Origin: Arthrinium phaeospermum
Lineage: Eukaryota > Ascomycota > Sordariomycetes > Amphisphaeriales > Apiosporaceae
Direction of reading: 5' to 3'
DNA length: 64,000 nt
Assembly: GCA_006503535.1 (NCBI GenBank)
Contig: QYRS01000007.1
Location: 496,001-560,000 of the forward strand
Under the pieces are notes generated by a model. That model had not been told where the DNA came from. It saw only the letters and a program-made list of their open reading frames with translations, and did no database searches. How positions within the stretch are numbered: the first letter of the stretch is position 1; each line of letters starts with the position of its first letter. A program made the translations under genes and the position numbers. Shown piece by piece: positions 44,681 to 53,475 of this stretch.

Positions 44681-45530
44681 GGCTCTTGTGACCCAGGTAG
44701 ACACTGATTCCAAGACAAATGACGGTACAAAGTATCCTAAAGGCTCCGAATGAACGTATATCCTTGAATCAAGTGACTCTGTGATGTAAGTATAAGCTAC
44801 CCGTCTCCTCGCAAGAGTCCCTTACCCAGGACTTGGAATAACAAACAGGCCATTTATATATAGACCCCTGACCTTCTCTCGGAGACATCTGGTCATCATA
44901 TTCAGCGGCTAGAGAATGCAACGGGATAGTGCCAGAGACACTACCAGTCCACGATGACATCCGGGCGGATATTTGCTCCGCGCAAGAAATGTGGCTTTGG
45001 CAGCCACGCGGTGATCTTATTAGTGAGCTCCACTGGAAATCCCGACCAATGTCTCTAGAAGCCGTGAGTTGGTGGCTTTATCAGCCACCGGTCACCAGTC
45101 TGGAAGTTGACTCGGTCAACCTTCTGATTCGATGCGTCAACAATGCTATCTATTTCCAAGAATTGTTATTCTGACCGGATCATGCCGCGTTGCAGAGACT
45201 ATGTACATACATCAATACATGGTATGCCTGTGTTTGTCATGGATATCTGCCGTGGATTGATTAGCGGTTAGGGAGCTGAAGAATTAGGTAACGAGGGGTA
45301 CGGAATTGGGCCGCGCCAATGCTCAGTTGCCTGGCGGGGCAATTTCAACATGCAGCTGCTTGCTAGAGCTTCGTGACATTTGCCACAACACCAAACTACA
45401 TGCATACAACAACCAAGTCAACAACAACAGCAAACCCCAAGGCGTACTAAACTCGAGATCCATACACACCAGACCACGTTCATCATCTACCTGGAAGTTC
45501 CTGTACATTGCCAACAAAAAACCGCCCATC
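44681..45530. promoter_or_regulatory. Divergent region of FMP52 and the RING gene
   Basis: 850 bases between two starts on opposite strands. The right part (about 45300-45530) is CA-rich leader-like sequence before the RING gene ATG. No specific site called. Confidence 0.4.
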
Positions 45531-46133
45531 ATGGCGTCCAATCCCTACGAAGTCGAGCACAACATCAAAGACACGAACAACAAACCGCACACCCGGCGCC
45601 CCGACATGTCCTCCTTCACCTCCCTCCTGCACCAGATCTCGCCCGAGGCCGGCTCCACGGGAAGCACGACGACACATCACGCGGGCCCGACGCCCGTCGA
45701 CGCGGCGGGCCTGTTCCGCCTGCTGCAGGACCAGATGGCGACGCTGGCGGCGTCGGCGCCCTCGCCCGAGAACCGCGAACTCCTGGAGCGGCTGATCGGC
45801 GCGCTCGAGTCGGACATCGACAGCCCGCCCACGCACATCCGGGGCGTCACCCAGGAGTACCTGGACCAGCTGGAGCGGGTGCCCAAGAAGCAGCTCAAGG
45901 CCGACGACGCCTGCCCCATCTGCGCCGAGGCCTACCTCGACGACCCCTACCCGCTCGTCGTCGAGCTGCCCTGCAAGGGCGGCCACCGCTTCGACCTCGA
46001 GTGCGTCGGCCACTGGCTCTCGGGCAAGGGCACGTGCCCGCTGTGCCGGCAGGACCTGACGGAGAAGAAGAAGGTGGAGATACCGGCCGACGACGAGGAG
46101 GATAACGAAGACCCGGACGGCTTGTACGGTTAG
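45531..46133 (+). CDS. RING-finger protein, probable E3 ubiquitin ligase
   Basis: Single exon, ATG 45531, 200 residues. The RING lies at residues 128-172, with ligands C128, C131, C148, H152, D155, C158, C169 and C172. The fifth ligand is Asp (HRFDLEC) where Cys or His is usual, and C148 and H152 are separated by three residues instead of one. Upstream are an unstructured N-terminus and a helical stretch (AAGLFRLLQDQMATL, NRELLERLIGALESD). The tail is acidic. Predicted to bring E2 enzymes to unknown substrates in the cytosol or nucleus; no membrane segment seen. Confidence 0.85.
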   Translation: MASNPYEVEHNIKDTNNKPHTRRPDMSSFTSLLHQISPEAGSTGSTTTHHAGPTPVDAAGLFRLLQDQMATLAASAPSPENRELLERLIGALESDIDSPPTHIRGVTQEYLDQLERVPKKQLKADDACPICAEAYLDDPYPLVVELPCKGGHRFDLECVGHWLSGKGTCPLCRQDLTEKKKVEIPADDEEDNEDPDGLYG

Positions 46134-46610
46134 GGGAGCATTTGGAATTGGTTAGTCTGCACTTGCATCCATTTGCCCTCTTTGCTTGGACATTCCGCAG
46201 GGTCTGTGGACGTCCTGCGTTGCAGACTGGACCATACGCGCGGGGCAAGGCTTTGGTGATACCCAGCAAAAGTTAATAAATAAACCTATAACTCAAGTTG
46301 ATGATGGATGTTTCTCATTGGCAGCGATACTTCTAGCATTGGAATGATGGGGAGTTCATTTTACAAAGAGCGGTTGCTCCGCACTGCATGGAAGGAGGTA
46401 CTGTATATCACAATGCATCACACGATACGATGCTCAGCACGATGCGTGTTACATCAATAACTCTGGATGTTTCCATTTTCCTCCTCCCCTAAACTCCAAA
46501 ATGCATGCAAGGCGCAATCTAGCGTACAAGACCTCGGCAACCTGTAACCCTGGCGATAATTGCCGCCTCAAAGTTCAGCCGTGCTCGTGTTCAACATAGG
46601 CTCCCTGCTT
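46134..46610. other. Intergenic between convergent genes
   Basis: 3-prime flanks of the RING gene and the small mitochondrial-type gene. Nothing else seen. Confidence 0.5.
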
Positions 46611-47066
46611 CTACCGGGAACCACCGCCCTTGTTGGCATTCCCGCCGCCGCCGCTCTTCCTGCTCTGGTTGCCCTGCTGCGGCTTGTCCTCCATGGCGCC
46701 CTGGCCGCCCTGGGAGACCTCCTTGTTGGCCGGGCTGACGCCGAGCGGGTTGCCGCTGTCGCCGGTGCCGTCGGCGCTGTCTGCCTTCTTGTGGCCCTTG
46801 CCGGCCGTCTTCATGGCCTCCTCGGGCCCCGTCTTGTTCGGGTTGAAGGCCGCGTCCGCGTTGTCCGACACCTGCTCGTCCGTCCCGCTGCTCGTGTACT
46901 CGTGCGCCCGCGGCTTCACCGACGTCCGGTCCTGGTCGTCCTTGTACGCCATCCGCGCTGCCGAGGTGCTGAGGGCTCGCGTTGCCAGGGTGGGGGTGCG
47001 CGGCGTCCGGGAGGCCATGCGCAGGGCGCTGTGAGCCGCGGTGCGGAAGGGAGTGAAAGAAGGCAT
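46611..47066 (-). CDS. Small hydrophilic protein with mitochondrial presequence
   Basis: Single exon, ATG 47066, 151 residues. The first 40 residues (FRTAAHSALRMASRTPRTP, then ATRALSTSAARMAY) are Arg/Ser/Ala/Thr-rich without acids, a strong mitochondrial targeting signal. The rest is hydrophilic and probably disordered, rich in Gly, Lys, Asn, Gln and Asp, ending in GGGGNANKGGGSR. Conserved-looking small fungal protein; no catalytic motif recognised, function unknown. Confidence 0.75.
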   Translation of the reverse strand: MPSFTPFRTAAHSALRMASRTPRTPTLATRALSTSAARMAYKDDQDRTSVKPRAHEYTSSGTDEQVSDNADAAFNPNKTGPEEAMKTAGKGHKKADSADGTGDSGNPLGVSPANKEVSQGGQGAMEDKPQQGNQSRKSGGGGNANKGGGSR

Positions 47067-48173
47067 TGCTATGTTTCTTGTGTGGTTTTGGTTGAGTGTG
47101 ATGGAGGGTGTTTGATGTTTAGTATGTTCGAGCAGAGAATATAGGACTTAATTGATTGCTCATTGGGTGTATTAAGGCCTAGGAATTTAAGTCAAGAGGA
47201 AATATTTGTTCGCAGACGTCGGGTGGTTATGATGCTCTCGGGGTCACAACCGAATTACCATTCGTGACGTCAGGACAAGGGTACAGCTTCGGGCGGGCTA
47301 AGAGCTCCGGGGAGCTTTCCCCACACCCAGTCAGTGTATGTGGCAACGGAAGTACAAAGATAAAGCCGTTGAATATTTGATCACCACACCGCAGACAAGA
47401 CAGGCATTTTGCGGCTGTAGTGATTCTCAAGCGCGATCCATCCGAAGAGTGCGTTGTGGTAATCTTGGTAGCTTGTTGCGTTAAGCGCTTGGTACGAAGA
47501 TTGGACGGCACTTATAACTGCATCTGACATTGACGAAACCACATGCCGACAAATTTTCGAAGCTCACCGTCGCTTGTCTACTTGACCTCTGAGGAAACCG
47601 CTTTCTACCCAATGGAATTTCCATCTTTTCATCCGCGGTATTTGGGCATGACCGTATAGACCACAATACCTTGATGAACCAGCTCCGCGCCACGGAATGA
47701 TAGAGTTGACACCAATCTTCCAACCTGCTTGGGCCATGACCTTGATCTCCATCCCAACATGGCAGAGGACCGTCGGACCTGCTTCATGAACGAAAATATC
47801 CAGACTGTCGGTTTTAGGGGGTCCCAGACAGGCGCCGTCCCGACTTCAGTGACCCGGTTCTTGGTGTAACCTGGAGTCGGCATATGACGCATTGGTTACA
47901 GTCCGAGGGCCAAAGTTATGATTCGAATGCCAGGTAGGACGTAGCATGGCCCAGTCATGCTATATTGGCTACCAGGCAGTACGAGTCCAACTGCACACGC
48001 GACAGAACCGTGTTCAAGATTGCAGGTGTTGGATAATAGAAAGAAGAGGTCCTTTACGTCAAAAGAATAACATCTTTATACACTATCATTAAGTCCAGCT
48101 GATCAGAAACTAACGGAGCCGATCAATCCAAATTCCCCTATGTTCGTCCAAGATAACATCACCTTCTGGCGCT
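47067..48173. other. Intergenic containing a C2-domain-like relic
   Basis: 1.1 kb; only a disrupted C2-like stretch at 47560-47890 (listed separately) looks coding. Confidence 0.45.
47560..47890 (-). pseudogene. C2-domain-like gene fragment with frame breaks
   Basis: Reading the minus strand, YTKNRVTEVGTAPVWDP is followed, one frame over, by KTDSLDIFVHEAGPTVLCHV and WKIGVNSIIPWRGAG, and then back in the first frame by GAELVHQGIVVYTVMP. The order of a K-T-K strand, a P-V-W-D/N motif and later strands resembles C2 domains. The frame changes near the CCCCCTAAAA tract at 47814-47821 and again after IPWRG. No start codon or further domain is seen nearby. Most likely a relic; C2 assignment is tentative. 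Confidence 0.4.
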
Positions 48174-49115
48174 CTAGATGAGCAGCGCCGCAGCGACTGC
48201 CAATCCGACAGCGACTTTTCCATCAGCTCTGTCAAGAGCGCCTGCGCCTGAGCTGCCCGGGAGCCCAGCGGCTGTTGGGGTCACCGTGACTGTCGGGGCC
48301 CCGAGGCAATGCTCTTAGTCGGGGTCGTGGTGGAGGTGGTCGGGGTATCATCGCTAGAAGTCTCCGCAGCTGGGATGGAAAAGTCGGAGGTCGCCGTCGG
48401 TAGGGTTCCAGCCGCAGAGGTGTAGGTAGTGCGTCGCGATGTGGTCGTCTCCTCGCCACTGCCAAAGACCAAGGAGGACGTGGGGCTGCTACCACTGCCA
48501 CCGCTACCGCTACCGCTACCGCTACCGCTACCGCTACCGCTTCCGCTGTCGCCAGGGCACGTCCTGCCTATCTTGCAGCAGTAATTGTTGCCGGAGCACT
48601 TGCTGCCCAACGGACAGTAGGTCCCGTCGCTGCAACACTCGGCACTGCTGGGCATGCAGCCGATGCCACAGGTCGTCTTGCCGGCTGCGCAAGATGCGGA
48701 GCCGCTCCCATTCTTGCAGGTCTTCCCGATGGGACAGCATCCGCCCGGGTTGCACACACTGTTGATGGGGCAGTATGTGTTCGTGCCGTCTTTACAACAC
48801 TGTAACATCACATCATTGGTTAGCGATGTCCGGTTACGGCAGCTCAGGGGGAAAGAAAGCTTGTGGCATAGGACGACTATGACTGCGGCCCGTTTGAAGA
48901 AACAACATGGAACTTACGACGCTACCAATGGGCATGCAGCCACTCTCACAGCTGGTCTCGGCTAGACCGCAGCTCGATCCCGCGGCAGCGAGGACAACGC
49001 CCTCGCCACTGCCGGAGAATAGGCCCGACGAGTATTCGACACGCTGGCGTGGCTCTTGGGCGACGACGACGCTGGCAGCAGAGCCGAGAACGAGAAGGGA
49101 TAGTAGGACGCGCAT
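48174..49115 (-). CDS. GPI-anchored cysteine-rich cell-wall protein (one frame break)
   Basis: Exons 48918-49115 and 48174-48799; about 274 residues if the break is bridged. Signal peptide MRVLLSLLVLGSAASVVVAQ. The middle holds repeated cysteine knots, CGLAETSCESGCMPIGSVCC, YCPINSVCNPGGCCPIGKTC, then TTCGIGCMPSSAECC and YCPLGSKCSGNNYCCKIGRT, reminiscent of granulin or chitin-binding folds but not assigned. A Gly-Ser linker from a CCGCTA repeat and a Ser/Thr-rich stalk follow. The frame breaks at GGGGCCCC (48295-48302); with one more base the tail becomes a normal GPI signal ending KVAVGLAVAAALLI at the TAG 48174. Exon lengths are one base short, matching this. Expected at the wall or plasma membrane. 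Confidence 0.8.
48501..48540 (+). repeat. (CCGCTA)n repeat encoding a Gly-Ser linker
   Basis: Nearly seven units of CCGCTA (TAGCGG on the coding strand) inside the cysteine-rich GPI protein gene, giving alternating Gly-Ser. Length polymorphism is likely. Confidence 0.85.
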
Positions 49116-51857
49116 ATTGACAGCGATCCGGTGCTTGTGTTTAAGTGCTGATGGTGGTAGAGTGGTCAAGTTTCAACTTGATATTCTGAGTAATGGAGAG
49201 ATGGGTTGCCGAGAAGCAGCACGTCGTCCCCTCGGCCTTCAGCCCGCAACATGCGAGCCCCCCGTACCTTATATGTTCAGTTGTGGCGAGAGGTATTCGA
49301 GGCGAGACGGCTTGTTGAAATTGGCCACAGGGGCCGGACAAGCCTCTCATTACTTCATGCGCGGGAAGCGCGCCGACTTTGCTGATCGCATTTGGTGCCT
49401 TTCTTAGCGTCCCCTTTTCATTCACTCTACTGCATACCCATGTTTTCAGCCTTACATGAGTCATGTTCACTCCCCAAAGCTACTTCATCAGGTGCACTCG
49501 AGACACGGCCCAGCATGCCAGCGACTACCGCCCGATTTCGCCTCTGAGACACGGTCAACACAGCTCCTTGGTGAGAACTCGTTTCCCCGTTTCCGTTTTC
49601 AGGTTCATCAACTCTACCTAGTACTCATCACCTCGAGTCGGAAATGTCCTGCTCTCGTAGCTTGAGCATGATCGACGACGACGGCGCCCTCTTCATTACC
49701 GAGTCACAATGCTTCCCTTAGGCCATATGGACTCGCTTTGGTTAGGTAATCTTGGCAGACCTCCACCATCCTCGCGTGTGATCTTTAGCTCTGGGTAGCA
49801 TTCAGCAGCACCTGGATCAGCACCTGGACAGCACCATGATCAAGTTTACGATAGCGTCGACCTCAGCCCCGGGTTTCAACCCCTAGCTTCCCTCGTCGGG
49901 GTACGGTACCCCTCACCCGTTCGTTGGACGCTATCGCTTGACTTATCCACGATATATAGGTTACATAACGCGACGGAAGAAGCAATGCGACTCTGGACTG
50001 GGAGATCGTCTCGTGGCTTAGGCAGGCCATCCTCACGCACTACACCCGATGCGTAGAAGTAAATTAAACTCGTGTTATTCCGCGTCGCAGGTGCTGTCCC
50101 CATTCCTCCTGCGAAGACTTCACTTGTTTACACCGCTGGACAAAGCAATTAAAATTGATCTGCATTCCAGCTGAAAACGCCTCGTGGGGACTTCAACGCC
50201 TCCGTTCCGATTTAGTAACGTACACGTGCGGCAACGACCAATCGCGGAGTAGCTTTTCGTTCAATCGACTGTTGGCGGCAAGTTCGTTTTGGCTCAGGTG
50301 CCAAGCCGCCGGTCACCACGCTACATGCAGTCTTTGTTTGTCCATCCGGATCAGGCAACCGGGGACCCTTTGGATCTTGTCGCCTAAAACCGGAGATCCC
50401 AAAGTTGACTCGATCGTGGATCTGGGCTGTGGGATCCATCTAGCTTTCGAGTTGACAGTATGACTCTAGGACGGATAGCCTTCGATCCGACGACTAGCTG
50501 GAGCCTGGGTGCTGCTCAACGGAAACTGAGCACATGCACAACGCATATATGACCAATGAGAAGAGAGGTTCAAAGGAAACCTAATGTATACAGTTTAGTG
50601 GTATATTAATTCAGCAGAATACACATCAATGAGACACTCGGATATATGAATTGCTGGTTTCGGTCATCCATCAGCCTCTCTAACGCCAGTGTAGGTCTGT
50701 CGAGTGACTCATAGTGCTGGAGGCTATCTAGGCCTGTCAGGGGCATGCTGCCGAATCAGCGGTGTTTCTCCCTCAGCGAAGTCCCCAAGTATTGAGTGAA
50801 GTACCAATGCACCCCGGGACCCATTTCAACGCCGTCGCCGGATGTTGGTCTCTGTCGTTGCCGGGAATTGCCACCATTTTCGCTGGTTCCTTTTCTCCAC
50901 GGCGTCCATCGCCTCGCGAAACCTGCGTTCCTGTTCCTTCATTGTACGATTGTGTTCTGCGCGAAGGTCCGACGCTAGTTTTCGTTGCCTGGACTCACAG
51001 TTAGGAGAAGCAAACGGAAATTTCGATAGCAAAAGGACTTACGTCGACATGGTGTAGAGATATACCCCTATCGGGAGCCAAGGCACCCTCTTGAGAATGT
51101 TGCCAAGCATGTTGTCCTGTCACTTTGGCGTGTAGTAAAGTATTAAAGTGTGCGTCGACATGTTCAAAGGCTCTCTCTCGCGCGTTAATGGTCAAGGTGA
51201 CAATACTTTAAGATCCAGCAACTTTGGTTATCGAGTCATCGGAGAAAAGGCAGATGGATTGTGAGTTTCGGATTTGCCAGGATAGAGCTTCCCCCGCCCA
51301 CTCCCAACTCCCCTCAACAACTGGTTAACTGGTTAAGTGATTGCCACCCAGAAGAGAAACTCTATCTAAAAGGCCGTGCCTTCGCCGAACGACGATGAGA
51401 GAGCCGGTCGGCGTTTGCGCGATCGCGGACATCGTGAGACGGCCGAGAAGGATCCACCATTCTACCAAGCGGCCGGTAGTATCTAAACCAGGCTGAACCA
51501 TTCAGTTGGGACCCTTCTGGCACCCTGTCGTCGGCCTGTGGATACTCGTTCCAACAATCAGTGGCAATGAGCACCGCTTTTACCTCCAATTGGGTATATG
51601 TGACGGGTGACGTGCAATATATTGATGCAAGGAGTTGAAGCGTCAACAAACAACACAACTCCGCCAAGGCAAGTTGGTTAGCAATTCGTGAAGCGCGGGC
51701 AAGGGGAGCAGTCTCAATGGCAACCCCGCAACAGACCCGAGCGAAAGGGTTTCCTACAAAAGCTGCTTCCTTGCTACCAGGCTACTCGCTGATACCTTCT
51801 CACGATCTGCACCCAGCAAGTCGTACCCGGAGAACTTACTGCCCATTATCACCCACA
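49116..51857. other. Intergenic, 2.7 kb
   Basis: No complete gene supported. A short minus-strand coding-like fragment lies at 50826-51195 (listed separately). The right end holds the alpha/beta hydrolase promoter, with an in-frame ATG at 51717 that could extend that protein. Confidence 0.4.
50826..51195 (-). pseudogene. Small coding-like fragment, charged helical
   Basis: A stretch reading ERAFEHVDAHFNTLLHAKV and ending HHVDV can be spliced (GTAAGT donor at 51042, unusual GAG acceptor) to SRQRKLASDLRAEHNRTMKE and FREAMDAVEKRNQRKWWQF before a stop at 50826. The composition is that of a charged helix. There is no in-frame ATG before an upstream stop, so a missing upstream exon or gene decay is required. 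Function unknown. Confidence 0.25.
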
Positions 51858-52670
51858 ATGGCTACCAGCGACAGTAGCAACAAGCCCACCATCGTCCTAG
51901 TCCACGGGGGCTGGCACGTCCCCAGCACCTACTCCAAGCTCGTTGACCTTCTCCGGTCCTCCGGATTGGAAGTCCACGTCCCGCGGCTGCCGTCCATGAA
52001 CGAGGCGCGCCCGCCCAACGCGGACCTGGCGACGGACACGCAGCTCATCCGCACCTACGTCGAGAGCCTCGTCGACGCCGGCCGCCCCGTCGTCGCCGTG
52101 ATGCACTCCTACGGCGGCCAAGTCGGCACCAACGCCCTGGTCGGCCTGAGCCTCAAGTCCCGCGCCCGGCGTGGCCTCGGGGGCGGCGTCGCGCACCTCG
52201 TCTACATGAGCGCGTTTGCGCTGCCGGAGGGCGGGTCCATGGTCGGCAAGGTGAAAGAGTTCGGCCACGAGGCGCTCCTGCCGCTGGCCTTCGACTTTGA
52301 CGAACAGGACAACAGCGTCGTCTGCCGCGACCCGAAACTGTCCCTCGTGGGCGACGGCGCGGGCGCGGACGCGGACGGGTCCGAGGTCGAGGCCTACCTG
52401 GCGTCCCTGGTGCGCTGGAACGGGACCTGCATGTACCAATCCATCTCGCAGTGCGCGTGGCGGGAGGTACCCGTGACGTACATCTACACGAGCGGCGACA
52501 TGATGGTCCCGCTCGACTACCAAAAGTCCATGGTGGGGACGATGAGGAAGGAGGGCCGGGAGGTGGCGACCGTGGAATTGAACACAGGTCACTGCCCCAA
52601 CTTGACAAAGCCCAAAGAGGTGGCCGATGTCATATCGAAAGTGGCCATGGGTGAGGTGTTGGGTGAATGA
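51858..52670 (+). CDS. Alpha/beta-hydrolase fold protein
   Basis: Single exon, 270 residues from ATG 51858. The oxyanion-hole segment IVLVHGGWHVPSTY opens the fold; the nucleophile elbow is VMHSYGGQVG with Ser84, where His replaces the first Gly of the usual G-x-S-x-G. The acid is probably Asp in YTSGDMMVPLDY and the base His in NTGHCPNLTKP, so a full triad is present. Resembles small fungal esterase/hydrolases; substrate unknown. An upstream in-frame ATG at 51717 would add 47 Arg/Pro/Ser-rich residues; 51858 is preferred because the fold starts right after it. Confidence 0.85.
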   Translation: MATSDSSNKPTIVLVHGGWHVPSTYSKLVDLLRSSGLEVHVPRLPSMNEARPPNADLATDTQLIRTYVESLVDAGRPVVAVMHSYGGQVGTNALVGLSLKSRARRGLGGGVAHLVYMSAFALPEGGSMVGKVKEFGHEALLPLAFDFDEQDNSVVCRDPKLSLVGDGAGADADGSEVEAYLASLVRWNGTCMYQSISQCAWREVPVTYIYTSGDMMVPLDYQKSMVGTMRKEGREVATVELNTGHCPNLTKPKEVADVISKVAMGEVLGE

Positions 52671-52738
52671 GCCGACTATTCTGCGGAGAATCGGGACGAC
52701 TGATGCCTATATAGACTTTCAAAATGGCTTACTCTTTC

Positions 52739-52857
52739 ACATACGACCATATCCTGCTGAATACTAGGGATCCCGTCCGCTCTCCCATATATAAGCAGCA
52801 GAGAGCCGAATTAGTACTAGGGTCGGTGACGACCTGGGAATCCTCGGTGTTGTATGT
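52739..52857 (+). rRNA. 5S ribosomal RNA
   Basis: 119 bases starting ACATACGACCATA and ending GTTGTATGT. The ends pair (ACATAC with GTATGT) as helix I. Internal landmarks of fungal 5S are GGGATCCCGTCCGCTC and TAGGGTCGGTGACGACC, the latter in the internal control region. CTGCTG and CAGCAG can form helix II. A T-rich Pol III terminator follows at once (52857-52861). Dispersed single 5S genes between protein genes are known in filamentous ascomycetes such as Neurospora. Confidence 0.93.
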
Positions 52858-52861
52858 TTTT

Positions 52862-53475
52862 GATTTTTGCCCATCCCAATTCCATAAGCCCTTGCCGTGC
52901 GACGACATATCACGACGATGGTGATCTATCTAGTTGTGCGAATCTTCGATTGTGGTTTCATCTTTTTTCTCTCTTGCTAAATACAGATAGCAGTGGGCAC
53001 GGGGGTTCGGGGTTTGGGGTTTGGGTGAAGGTAGGGACGGGAGACACATCCTGGTGTTTTTAGCTGCGCTTAGAATGGATGGAACCATCCGGGGGCATGA
53101 TTTACGAGCCTTTTTCTACGGTGGATCGACACTGGCTGCACTGTCTGAAAAAACATCAAGACCAGCAGCGTGATACTGATGGGAAATGGTTCGCTGTTTG
53201 TTCCTACATAAGCTACTTTGATGAAAACCATTGCGCAATTAGATTCCCTCGTTCGGTCCTTGCCCATGTTCGCTTCCCACGTGAAGCCACGCTAGAGGAC
53301 CAGCTGCCATTGATTTGGGCAATGAGCCAGGATGTCATTGACCAGAGCATTCGGTCAGCCTGTTCTTCGCTTCTAAGCGAATCGCTAATAAAGGCAATAC
53401 AACAACACCATGCAACTTGTTAGCAAGAAGCTCGCCGTCTCCATCGTGCTCAACCTGTAGTTGACATGCTGAGAC
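52862..53475. other. Intergenic between 5S rRNA and Argonaute gene
   Basis: One plus-strand frame with ATG (53079-53423, 114 codons) is open but shows no motif and runs into the Argonaute 3-prime flank; not called as a gene. Confidence 0.4.

Noticed and set aside
53079..53423. 114-codon plus-strand frame with ATG
   Set aside because: No motif, no splice context, lies in the Argonaute 3-prime flank; not enough to call a gene.
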